NCBI GenBank assembly: GCA_014764515.1
Contig: JACXWD010000001.1
Coordinates: 97,850 to 161,849 of the forward strand
Source of the DNA: Candidatus Polarisedimenticola svalbardensis
GTDB taxonomy: Bacteria > Acidobacteriota > Polarisedimenticolia > Polarisedimenticolales > Polarisedimenticolaceae
DNA: 64,000 bases
Direction: 5' to 3'
Numbering within the stretch: the first letter of the stretch is position 1; each line of letters begins with the position of its first letter. Shown here piece by piece: positions 8,548 to 16,649 of the stretch. A program made the position numbers and the translations under genes. The notes beneath the pieces are model-generated. The model ran no database searches and was not told the origin of the DNA. It saw nothing but the letters and a program-made list of their open reading frames with translations.

Positions 8548-10785
8548 TCAGATCGACCCCAGGCTGGAACCTTGATAGTAATGGGCGAGAATCGCCTGGT
8601 AAGTCTGGCCCCTGACGGCCATGCCGTAGGCGCCGACCTGGCACAGTCCGACGCCGTGGCCCCAGCCCTTGCCGGCGAACACCACCGATTCAACGCTTCC
8701 GTCGGCGCTGCGCTGGATCTCGATCACGGCAAGGCTTTCCCGAAGGCCCAGGAGGTTCCTCAGATCGAACCCTTTCACCACAGTCGTGGCCCGGGAACCC
8801 CGGACTTCCAGTTCGACGATGCGGCCCGACACGCCCCGCCGGACGGCCCGGAGATCCTGAAGAGTGCCGATGGCGATCCGGCGGTTGATCGCCTTTTCCA
8901 CCTTGCGCCTGGACTGGCGCACTTCCCAGCTGTAGACCGAGGATGAGCGATCGTCGGCCACACCGTTCACCGGCGGCACCAGTTCCAGGAAATCGATACG
9001 GCCGTCACCGCCTTTGCGGTAGCGCACCTTGTCCCCGGGCCATAGATCGAGTTCGGTCACCGTCACGGCCCGGCCCCCTCCGTACCCGAACAGGTACGGT
9101 GCGTCGGAAAGCCCGAGACGCACCTCGCCCTTGCCCCGGACCAACCGCAACCGCCGTCCGTCCACAGCGGCCACCGTCCCGCTTTTCAACCCGAAGGCGT
9201 CGTAGGCATCGCCGATCCGCACCAGGACCTGGACCACCCGTCCGCGGCTGGGCGGCCGCTCCACCCGGTAACGCCCGTCGGAGAACGGCGCCAGGCCGCC
9301 GGTCAAAGCCAGATACGCCAGGGCGCGACGCTGGGCCTCGGGCAGCCCGTCCGCGTCAGGGTCCCTGAGAACCGCGCTCAGGTCCCTGCCCTCAAGCAGG
9401 ACCTGGGGGCGTTCCTCCCAGCCCAGGGTGCGAACCATTTCTTCCGCTGCCTCGCCCAGGGAGTCGAAGGAGGTTCTGACGACTTTGCTCTGGGGCCGGC
9501 CGGTCAGGGCTGCCAGGGCTGCGGCCGAACCTTGAAGGTCGGAAGGGGTCAAAGGCTCGGCAGCCGCAACGGCGCCGCTCCATGAAACCACACCGGCAGC
9601 GGCCAGCAGCGCCCAGTCCCGGGTCAGGTCGCCGCCTGCACCGGACAACAGAGCCTCGACTTTGCGGCCGGCGACCTTCCCGGAATGGGATTTCCGTGCA
9701 TCGTATTCGGCGCTGCACGGCACACCCTTGAGGTACGGGGCATCCTCCTCGGGGAATATCTCCACCGCATCTTCCGTATGGCCACCGCAGGTGGCGGTGT
9801 ACATAGCCGAAATAGGTCGTCCTTCGTACTTCAGGATCTGTCCGCGGGTGGCGCGGATGGCCCTGTCCGACAGCGGGTGCTCAGCCGGCAGCCCTTTATA
9901 GACCTGGCATCGCGGGGTGGCGCAAAGATCGTAGCCATCCTCTCCGAACTGGCCCAGGTTCTTGAACAGGTAGGTCCTGGCCGCCACCGCCTGGGCCTTG
10001 AGCGCCTCGATCTCGGGCCAGACCTCCGGGCCGAGTTCGGCAGGGACCACGCCCTGGAGGTAGTTCTCCAGCTCAACCCAGTTCACAGGCCGGATCTTGG
10101 CATATCGATCGAGTCGCAGCTCAACCACGCCGCGATAGGAGACGCCGCCGACCCGAACCGCCTTCCCCCCGGCAGGAATCGCCAGCAGCCGGGTTCGTCC
10201 CGAATCTTCAGATCGGTAGCTGGCGGTGTCTACCAGCCTCAGGGTGGCGCCGGACACCACTTCCCCGGGCTCCTCGGCAATCCAGAGCCCGGACATGCCG
10301 TCCGCCCGCATCCGGTCCAGCAGCGGCGAAAGGCTTTCACGGGTGGAGGTCTCCCCGATCCGGACACGGTACGATCCCCGGTCCGGAACGAAATGGACCA
10401 CACCGCCGGCGCCGTACTTGGCCGACAGGCGATCCCGTTCCTTCTCGGCAGCCTGTTCCGAAGCGAAGGCGCCGACCTGAATCCGGAACACCCTTCCGAC
10501 TTCCTTTTTCGGGCCGCCCTCGAGGACCACCGCCAGTTCGCCGTCGTAGGATCCTTTCCAGGCCGGCTTCATGGTGGCCGGATCCAGGACACGGAAGGAC
10601 CCCGAGGAAGAGATCAGGATCTTGCTGGCCGGCGTCAGGCCGATACGCACCAGCGGGCTGCCCTGGCCGGCCTGCCGCGCCGCCTGGACTATAGGCCGGT
10701 CCTCCGCGGCGAATTTTCGCTCCGCCGGGACGGCGGCCATCGGTATGCCGATCGCCAGCAGGATCGCCAGCACCCTTGCATTCAC
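8548..10785 (-). CDS. SpoIID/LytB-domain protein with SPOR domain
   Basis: This 745-residue exported protein begins with a hydrophobic signal peptide. A SPOR-like domain (about 98-175, VFRIQVGAFAS and YRVRIG) binds denuded septal glycan strands in known families. The SpoIID/LytB core follows, with NYLQGVVPAEL and QAVAARTYLF near residues 245-275, ending in the conserved KGWGHGVGLCQ-GAYGMA block. SpoIID proteins are lytic transglycosylases acting on denuded peptidoglycan. Having a glycan-binding SPOR module on the same chain suggests septal or daughter-cell-wall processing in a non-sporulating species. It starts with GTG 10785, overlapping the folE stop by 4 bp (GTGA). Confidence 0.88.
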   Translation of the reverse strand: MNARVLAILLAIGIPMAAVPAERKFAAEDRPIVQAARQAGQGSPLVRIGLTPASKILISSSGSFRVLDPATMKPAWKGSYDGELAVVLEGGPKKEVGRVFRIQVGAFASEQAAEKERDRLSAKYGAGGVVHFVPDRGSYRVRIGETSTRESLSPLLDRMRADGMSGLWIAEEPGEVVSGATLRLVDTASYRSEDSGRTRLLAIPAGGKAVRVGGVSYRGVVELRLDRYAKIRPVNWVELENYLQGVVPAELGPEVWPEIEALKAQAVAARTYLFKNLGQFGEDGYDLCATPRCQVYKGLPAEHPLSDRAIRATRGQILKYEGRPISAMYTATCGGHTEDAVEIFPEEDAPYLKGVPCSAEYDARKSHSGKVAGRKVEALLSGAGGDLTRDWALLAAAGVVSWSGAVAAAEPLTPSDLQGSAAALAALTGRPQSKVVRTSFDSLGEAAEEMVRTLGWEERPQVLLEGRDLSAVLRDPDADGLPEAQRRALAYLALTGGLAPFSDGRYRVERPPSRGRVVQVLVRIGDAYDAFGLKSGTVAAVDGRRLRLVRGKGEVRLGLSDAPYLFGYGGGRAVTVTELDLWPGDKVRYRKGGDGRIDFLELVPPVNGVADDRSSSVYSWEVRQSRRKVEKAINRRIAIGTLQDLRAVRRGVSGRIVELEVRGSRATTVVKGFDLRNLLGLRESLAVIEIQRSADGSVESVVFAGKGWGHGVGLCQVGAYGMAVRGQTYQAILAHYYQGSSLGSI

Positions 10786-11345
10786 GGCCTGCGCCCGATC
10801 AGATGAAGAATCTCGCTCCGAGCCGCCGCATCCTCTTCCAGTGCTCCCCGTGTCGCCAGGGTCACCAGCCGGCTGCTCTCCTTACGGGCGCCTCTCAGGC
10901 TCATGCAGGTATGCTCCGCCTCCAGCATCACGAGGACGCCTCGAGGCTCCAGGACCTTCTCGAGGGTGGCGGCGATCTGCTCGGTGAGCCTCTCCTGGAT
11001 CTGGAGCCTCCGCGCCAGCGCTTCCACCACCCTGCCGATCTTGCTCAGACCGGCCAGGCGGGTTCCCGGCAGGTAGGCCACATGGGCCACTCCCACGAAC
11101 GGCAACAGGTGGTGAACGCATACGGAGGCCAGACGAATGTCCCGGACCACCACCGGGCCGCCGCCTGCCAGGGTCGGGGTCCAGGTCAGGGCTTCTTCCG
11201 GATCGGTGCGGTAGCCGGCCAGGAGTTCGCCTGCCCATGCCCGGCCGACCCTGTCGGGAGTTTCGTCCAGGTGGCCGTTTTCGAAGGTCGCACCGATCCC
11301 TTCAAGGAAGATGCGGATCCCTTCGATCATTTTGTCTTGGTCCAT
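10782..11345 (-). CDS. folE: GTP cyclohydrolase I (FolE)
   Basis: FolE opens GTP to 7,8-dihydroneopterin triphosphate, the shared precursor of folate and of queuosine-type deazapurines. The 187-residue protein has the zinc ligands in SVCVHH and HTCMSLRG and the QERLTEQIA helix. The residue after the first zinc Cys is Val, where CEHH is nearly invariant in the family as I know it. ATG 11345 lies two bases after the queD stop; a GTG at 11351 overlapping that stop is the alternative. A much longer in-frame extension upstream runs through queD and is not genuine. It is the last pterin gene of the folB-queD-folE cluster. Confidence 0.92.
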   Translation of the reverse strand: MDQDKMIEGIRIFLEGIGATFENGHLDETPDRVGRAWAGELLAGYRTDPEEALTWTPTLAGGGPVVVRDIRLASVCVHHLLPFVGVAHVAYLPGTRLAGLSKIGRVVEALARRLQIQERLTEQIAATLEKVLEPRGVLVMLEAEHTCMSLRGARKESSRLVTLATRGALEEDAAARSEILHLIGRRP

Positions 11346-11347
11346 GG

Positions 11348-11695
11348 TCACTCGCCCCGGTAGATCACCGAGCAGTTGCGGGTTTCGTGGAGTTCCAGTT
11401 CCACCAGCCCCTCCAGCGCTCCGCTCAACCGGTTCCAGATCCAGACAACCATGACCTCCGCGGTCGGGTTCTCCAGGATGTCGTTGATGTAACGGTGATC
11501 GAGGAGATCCACCGCTTTCAGGTTGACCACCTCCTTCAGATCGGCAAAGTCGATGGCCATTCCCGATTCCGGATCCACGGGCCGGTCCACTGTGACATCC
11601 AGAACGTACGAATGCCCATGAAGGTTGCGGCACTTCCCGGGATGGTTCGGCAGGACATGAGCCGACTCGAATTCGAAACGGCGCCGCACCCTCAT
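11348..11695 (-). CDS. queD: 6-carboxy-tetrahydropterin synthase (QueD)
   Basis: This 115-residue member of the 6-pyruvoyl-tetrahydropterin synthase family has the catalytic-Cys/zinc block CRNLHGHSY. Further ligand residues are in FESAHVL, LLDHRY and LHETRNC. QueD converts dihydroneopterin triphosphate to 6-carboxy-tetrahydropterin on the way to preQ0 and queuosine. The retained catalytic Cys argues for the QueD type rather than the PTPS-III type, in which Glu replaces it and which can bypass FolB. It overlaps folB by 4 bp (ATGA) and is followed directly by folE, so the supply enzyme and both branch enzymes are co-expressed. Confidence 0.9.
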   Translation of the reverse strand: MRVRRRFEFESAHVLPNHPGKCRNLHGHSYVLDVTVDRPVDPESGMAIDFADLKEVVNLKAVDLLDHRYINDILENPTAEVMVVWIWNRLSGALEGLVELELHETRNCSVIYRGE

Positions 11696-12072
11696 TTCGG
11701 GATGACCTCGTCCCGGGTCCGGCTGATCTCCACGCCGACCGAATCGACGATGCCGTCCAGTACCGGCGTTTCCTTCCGGACCTTCATGGTGATCCGGTCG
11801 GTGCCGGTGAAACGGCGGAACAGATCTTCAATCACCATCGTGGCGAACGATTCCAGCAGTTTGTGGGAGGTCTCCCGTCCCAGGGTCAGGACACGCTTGT
11901 GGATCTTGCGATAATCCACCGTGTCCTTGACGTCGTCACTGGCGCCGGAAGCGATCAGGCAGGTCTCGAGGTAGATGTCTACCGCCAGACGCACTCCGAC
12001 CTTGCGTTCCAGCCGGGTCAACCCATGGAACCCGTGGAACTTGATGCCTTCAATGAAAATTCGGTCGTTCAA
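11692..12072 (-). CDS. folB: Dihydroneopterin aldolase (FolB)
   Basis: FolB splits dihydroneopterin to 6-hydroxymethyl-dihydropterin in folate synthesis. The 126-residue length, the opening DRIFIEGIKFHGFHGL, the central DTVDYRKIHKRV and the lysine in MKVRKETP fit the family. The start is TTG 12072 with GAGG five bases upstream. It is the first of three overlapping pterin genes (folB, queD, folE), 36 bp downstream of thrC. Confidence 0.9.
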   Translation of the reverse strand: MNDRIFIEGIKFHGFHGLTRLERKVGVRLAVDIYLETCLIASGASDDVKDTVDYRKIHKRVLTLGRETSHKLLESFATMVIEDLFRRFTGTDRITMKVRKETPVLDGIVDSVGVEISRTRDEVIPK

Positions 12073-12108
12073 CGCCGCCTCGTGGGAAAAATGCAGTTTA
12101 TAGGAGGC

Positions 12109-13293
12109 CTAAGGCACTTTCAAACCAGGGACGCGAGGATACTTCAGGCCGGTGCCGGTGTTGAACAGGACAATGCGCTCACCCGGGTCCACCATGTTCT
12201 GCTCCACCAGTTTCTTCAGGCCGGCCAGGGTCGCGCCGCCCTCCGGAGCCGGGAAAATCCCTTCGCCCCGCGCCATGGCCAGTTGGGCGTCCGCCATTTC
12301 CTGATCTGTAACCGTCAGGGCGACACCGCCGGAGTCCCGCACCGCAGCCAGTATGAGGTAATCCCCCACTGCCGACGGCACCCGAAGACCATCGGCATAG
12401 GTCACCGGCAGAGGCCAGGGCTCGGCCCGCTTGCGCCCTTCAACGAACGCCTTCACGATCGGTGCGCAGCGCTCGGCCTGAACCGCGATCATCCGCGGGC
12501 GCTGGCCGGACGGGATCAGGTCCAGTCTTTCCAGCTCGTCGAACGCCTTCCACATCCCGATGAGCCCTGTGCCGCCACCGGTGGGATAGATCACCACCTC
12601 GGGCAGATCCCAGTCGAACTGCTCCGCCAGTTCGAAGCCCATGGTCTTCTTGCCTTCAAGACGATACGGCTCCCGCAGGGTGGAAATATCGAAGCGGCCG
12701 TCGGCCTCGGCCCGGACCCGGGCCCCGCAGTCGGCGATGCTCCCGTCCACCAGGTGGATCGTCGCCCCGAGGGCCGCAGCTTCCAGCCGGAACGGGTCCG
12801 GCGTTTCCACCGGCAGGTACAGATCAACGGATAGACCCGCCAGGGCTCCGTAGGCCGCAGCAGCTCCACCGGCGTTTCCCGCCGAAGGCAGGATCAGGCG
12901 GCGGACTCCCAGATCCCTTGCCATGGTGACCGCCGTGGACATGCCCCTGGCCTTGAAAGAACCGGTGGGGTTCTGCGATTCATCCTTGATGAACAACCGG
13001 TCGAGTCCCAGGGACCGGCCCAGGAACGGCGCCTTGAGCAACGGGGTCATGCCCTCACCCAGGGTGATCGGGTCACCGACCCAGGGGAGTAGCTCCCGGT
13101 ATCTCCACATGCTCGGTTCGCGTTCGCGGACCGCCTGCCGGTTGAACGTGCGTGCCGCCTCTTCCAGGCCGTAACGGGGAAGCAGTACGCCACGACAGCG
13201 ATCGCAGAGAGAGTGAACCTCGTCCACGTCGAAGGCGGCCTTGCACAGGGAGCACTCCAACCATTCCAGGGTGGAGCCGATACCTTTCGCCAC
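12109..13293 (-). CDS. thrC: Threonine synthase
   Basis: This is a PLP-dependent enzyme of 394 residues converting O-phosphohomoserine to threonine. An N-terminal zinc ribbon (Cys14, 17, 30, 33) precedes the fold. The PLP lysine is in PTGSFKARG near residue 114, and PTGGGTG forms the phosphate loop. The zinc-ribbon form is typical of bacterial threonine synthases of the short class, though related beta-eliminating enzymes share the motifs. GTG 13293 was chosen because GAAGGAG lies seven bases upstream; the longer frame has no ribosome site and runs into the divergent promoter region. Confidence 0.88.
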   Translation of the reverse strand: MAKGIGSTLEWLECSLCKAAFDVDEVHSLCDRCRGVLLPRYGLEEAARTFNRQAVREREPSMWRYRELLPWVGDPITLGEGMTPLLKAPFLGRSLGLDRLFIKDESQNPTGSFKARGMSTAVTMARDLGVRRLILPSAGNAGGAAAAYGALAGLSVDLYLPVETPDPFRLEAAALGATIHLVDGSIADCGARVRAEADGRFDISTLREPYRLEGKKTMGFELAEQFDWDLPEVVIYPTGGGTGLIGMWKAFDELERLDLIPSGQRPRMIAVQAERCAPIVKAFVEGRKRAEPWPLPVTYADGLRVPSAVGDYLILAAVRDSGGVALTVTDQEMADAQLAMARGEGIFPAPEGGATLAGLKKLVEQNMVDPGERIVLFNTGTGLKYPRVPGLKVP

Positions 13294-13365
13294 CGGAAAC
13301 TCCTTCGATGAAAGACCGGGACAACTTATACTGGATGCACAGGTTATCATCATTCACGAGGAAAC
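13294..13365. promoter_or_regulatory. Short divergent promoter region thrC / hydrolase
   Basis: This 72-bp spacer contains TATAAG on the minus strand (13330-13325), about 30 bases before the thrC GTG. On the plus strand a TATCAT hexamer lies 15-20 bases before the hydrolase ATG. No good -35 element is visible for either, so the assignment is tentative. Confidence 0.35.
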
Positions 13366-14547
13366 ATGACGCTGTACCGACGACCGAGAGTCTGGAAGAA
13401 GCGGCTGGCCCTGGCGGCCACCGCCGTTCTGATCCCCTATGTGGCGATCATCCTCTACTTCTCCCACTTCATGGTCTCGCCGCCTCGCATGCGGGTGTCC
13501 GAATCGAGCCGGCCGGTCCTGGGGGTGTTCATGGAAGTGGACCGGGACCGGGAGGGTGAGCCGGGGGTCCCGATCCTTCGAACTGTCGATCCGGCCAGGG
13601 TGGCCGGGCTGCAGTCCGGGGACGTCATCCTGCGGGTAAACGATCTGCCGGTGTATTCCAACGCCGATGTGGCGGACGTCGTCCGCGCCGGGCTTGAAGG
13701 CGACCTGGTCCGGGTGGAGGCGCGCCGGGTTGGAGAAGATGGTGAAACCGCCATCCTGCTGGACGTCCCATTGGCTTTTCGACCGGTTTCCCCTGCCGAC
13801 CACGGCCTTCTATACCAGGATGTGGCGTTTACCGACCCTCTGGGCAGGACCCTGAGGGGTTGGTACGTTCCGCCGCCGGCCGGATCCGGCAGCTCGGCCC
13901 CCGGCGTCGTCTACGGCCACGGCAACGGAGGCGACCGGCGGCACTGGCTGGCCGTCGCCCGGGAAGTGCATCATGCCGGCGTTGCCCAGCTGTTTTTCGA
14001 CTTCGCCGGCCGCGGGGAGAGCGAAGGAAAAACCATCAGCCTTGGAGACCGGGAATCCGGCGCCATGATCGCCGGCCTGGAATTCCTGGCAAGCCTGAAC
14101 GAGGTCAGCAGCACAAGGATCGGTCTGGCGGGACGGAGCATGGGCGGCGCGGCCGCTGCCATCGCAGCCGGCCGGGACCCACGTGTGCGGGCCCTGGTGC
14201 TGGACAGCCCGTTTACGGACCTGACACGGGAAGTGGACCATGCCCTAGCCGGCTACTACCTGCCGCCTGTACTGTTCCGGGCGCCGATTCTGGCGGTGGC
14301 GGCCATGAGAGGTCGGTTCGAACCGTCGGAAGTGGTTCCCGTCGCCTCCCTCGATACCTACCACGGCCCGGTACTGCTGTACCACGGCCGGGACGATGAA
14401 GCGGTGCCGATGACCCACGCCCTGGAGTTCAAGGAGCGGGTCGGCGACCGACTGGAGTTGCACCTCCTGGACGACACCGGCCACAACGGCCGGCGGCCGG
14501 CGCCGTACGCACTGCGGATCGGGGAGTTTCTGAAGGAGAATTTGTGA
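13366..14547 (+). CDS. Membrane-anchored PDZ / alpha-beta hydrolase fusion
   Basis: This 393-residue protein combines three modules. An N-terminal transmembrane helix spans about 13-36. A PDZ-like domain (about 48-128) has the GLQSGDVILRVND stretch typical of HtrA/RseP-type PDZ folds. The alpha/beta hydrolase has the nucleophile elbow GRSMGG with Ser258, a likely acid in GRDDEAVP near 344 and His in DTGHNG near 373. The hydrolase should face the periplasm, tethered to the inner membrane. The substrate is unknown; esterase or peptidase activity are both possible. GAGGAAAC precedes the ATG. Confidence 0.8.
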   Translation: MTLYRRPRVWKKRLALAATAVLIPYVAIILYFSHFMVSPPRMRVSESSRPVLGVFMEVDRDREGEPGVPILRTVDPARVAGLQSGDVILRVNDLPVYSNADVADVVRAGLEGDLVRVEARRVGEDGETAILLDVPLAFRPVSPADHGLLYQDVAFTDPLGRTLRGWYVPPPAGSGSSAPGVVYGHGNGGDRRHWLAVAREVHHAGVAQLFFDFAGRGESEGKTISLGDRESGAMIAGLEFLASLNEVSSTRIGLAGRSMGGAAAAIAAGRDPRVRALVLDSPFTDLTREVDHALAGYYLPPVLFRAPILAVAAMRGRFEPSEVVPVASLDTYHGPVLLYHGRDDEAVPMTHALEFKERVGDRLELHLLDDTGHNGRRPAPYALRIGEFLKENL

Positions 14548-14681
14548 GGATTACGCAATCGGGATCGCGACAATGCCGACACGGCTGAATACGGCCGCAT
14601 CTCCTTTAGATACAACAATATAGACTATAGCCCCTCAAGGCTTCGTCCCATACATTTCTCCAAAAGCAGCGGAGAAAAGGG
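14548..14681 (+). promoter_or_regulatory. Spacer with AT-rich -10-like block before matrixin gene
   Basis: This 134-bp spacer has an AT-rich stretch at 14611-14630 containing two overlapping TATAG hexamers. That would suit a promoter about 50 bases before the matrixin start, but no -35 element is recognisable. GGAGAAAAGGG at 14670-14681 is the ribosome site. Confidence 0.3.
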
Positions 14682-16643
14682 ATGGGCGTTGTCCGAAAAA
14701 TATTGGTTCCGGCTCTGGTGATGCTGTGCTGCACGGCCGCCATGGCTGCGCTGTCGGTATACATGCCCCACGAGATGGTGGCGGAGCGGTCCGCCCTGAT
14801 CGTGGAGGGTGTGGTCCTCGAGGTGGCTTCGGGGCTTGATCCGGAGTCGAACACCGTGGCGACCTACATCACCCTGGATGTCACAACGGTTCACCGGGGT
14901 CCGGCCGGCCTGCAGCGCGTGACCCTGCGTGAGGCGGGCGGCACCTTCGCCGGCCTCTCCAACGTTCTGGACGCGGTGCCGGTCTACGCCGTCGGCGAAC
15001 AGGTCGTTGCTTTCCTGGAGCCGACCTCCGACGGTGCACTGAGAACCGCCGGTATGTTTTTCGGTAAATACACGCTGAGCGACGATCACAGGGTCGCCCG
15101 CAGGGACCTGGATGGACGGGGCCTGATACTGGGGCGTTCCCAGGCCGAACCGGAGACGCTGCCTGCCGCCGATCTGGAATCTCTGGCGGCCACCCGCAGG
15201 CCTCTGTTACGCCGGCCCCGGACCGCTACCATGCGAACCTGGGCGGTAAAGCCGCCGGAAATGGACAGGATCGTCTGGGACGGTGATCCGGCTCCAGCAG
15301 CCACTCCGGAAAGCGCCGCGGGAGAGGCCGACATTATCGGGCTCGCTTCGGACATCGTCGATCCCCGGAGTTCCCGGTTCGTCACGTTGTCCAGCACCAG
15401 TCCGGCCCGCTGGTACGGAGTTGACGACGGCACCGCCCTGATGGTGGACGTGGAGCCGGACGGCAATCCCCTGGCCGACAATGCAGCCGCCGTCTCGGAG
15501 ATGGCACGGGCCATGGCGGCCTGGACCGACGTACCCGAGTCACGACTCACCATGCAGTTGGGGAACGACAACGCCAACTTCACCGGAACCCATTTCACCT
15601 CCCCCGCCGACACGCACTATTCAGGCACCAACATCATCCTGTTCGACGATCCGTACAACGACATCAGCGATCCCACAGGCTGCTCCGGCGTCCTGGCCAT
15701 CGGCGGGTACTGGCGCAGTGGCTCTACCGGCAGTCCGGTCAACGGAGTGACCTACAACCGGGCGCTGGCGATGTATGTCATCTTCAACAACAACTTCCAG
15801 TGCATCCTGGGGAACCCGGACAACCTGGCGGAAGTGGCGACTCACGAACTGGGCCATGCCATCGGACTGGGCCATTCCACCGTGAGCGATGCAATCATGC
15901 GTTCGTCGGCATACGGCGGCAGCCGCGGCCCCAGGCTCGGGGACGACGACATGGACGCGGCGCACTGCGTCTACCCCCATACCCTGTCACTGTCGTCTCC
16001 GGTAGGCGGCGAGTCGTTCGCCACCGGTGAAACCCGATCGGTAACCTGGAACAGCACCCTGGAAGCCGGCCCGGATATCGGGGAGGTCGATCTGGAATAC
16101 AGCGACGACGCCGGAACGACCTGGCACGCCCTGGCCGCCGGCACCGGCAACGATGGCCACTACGACTGGAATATCAGCCTCGGCTCCGGAGTGCAGTACA
16201 AGCTGCGGGCCGTGCGTCACAACCGGGTCTCCCCCACCCCGTCGCCCTGGCCTTCAGCCTGCAGCTCAGGTAGCTCGCCTGCTGCGTTTTCGGTTACGGC
16301 CCTGCCGCTGGGTGACGTCCCGGACGGCAGCTCCGGCCAACCGCTGCTCCTCGGGAAAGCAGGGACCGATGTCACCTTGAGCTGGGGGGATACCGGCAAC
16401 GCGGCGGTGGACGACTACGCCGTCTATCGTGGCGACCTCGATACGTTGCGATCCGGAACCTGGAATCACATGCCGGCTACCTGCACCGCCGGTATGGACC
16501 GCTTCGAACAGCTCCCCTCCGGCGGCAGCAGCACGTTCTACCTGGTGGCTCCCCTTTCCGGATCGACCGAGGGCAACCTGGGGACCGGATCCGACGGCCT
16601 GGTCCGCCCGGTTTCCGTCGCTACGTGCGGCACACCGGAGTAA
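14682..16643 (+). CDS. Secreted matrixin-type metalloprotease
   Basis: This is a 653-residue exported protease. A signal peptide (about residues 1-23) is followed by a propeptide-like region. The catalytic metzincin domain has the full HELGHAIGLGHS zinc motif at 388-399 and a Met-turn (IMRSS) shortly after, the matrixin/reprolysin hallmark. The C-terminal 230 residues look like beta-rich, Fn3-like domains that may bind substrate or surface. It probably degrades extracellular protein. The ribosome site is clear. The 3' end lies 6 bp from the convergent tyrS stop. Confidence 0.87.
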   Translation: MGVVRKILVPALVMLCCTAAMAALSVYMPHEMVAERSALIVEGVVLEVASGLDPESNTVATYITLDVTTVHRGPAGLQRVTLREAGGTFAGLSNVLDAVPVYAVGEQVVAFLEPTSDGALRTAGMFFGKYTLSDDHRVARRDLDGRGLILGRSQAEPETLPAADLESLAATRRPLLRRPRTATMRTWAVKPPEMDRIVWDGDPAPAATPESAAGEADIIGLASDIVDPRSSRFVTLSSTSPARWYGVDDGTALMVDVEPDGNPLADNAAAVSEMARAMAAWTDVPESRLTMQLGNDNANFTGTHFTSPADTHYSGTNIILFDDPYNDISDPTGCSGVLAIGGYWRSGSTGSPVNGVTYNRALAMYVIFNNNFQCILGNPDNLAEVATHELGHAIGLGHSTVSDAIMRSSAYGGSRGPRLGDDDMDAAHCVYPHTLSLSSPVGGESFATGETRSVTWNSTLEAGPDIGEVDLEYSDDAGTTWHALAAGTGNDGHYDWNISLGSGVQYKLRAVRHNRVSPTPSPWPSACSSGSSPAAFSVTALPLGDVPDGSSGQPLLLGKAGTDVTLSWGDTGNAAVDDYAVYRGDLDTLRSGTWNHMPATCTAGMDRFEQLPSGGSSTFYLVAPLSGSTEGNLGTGSDGLVRPVSVATCGTPE

Positions 16644-16649
16644 AGCCGA

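Noticed and set aside
11346..11633. N-terminal extension of FolE
   Set aside because: It reads queD in the wrong frame, lacks FolE similarity, and ATG 11345 sits at the expected family start.
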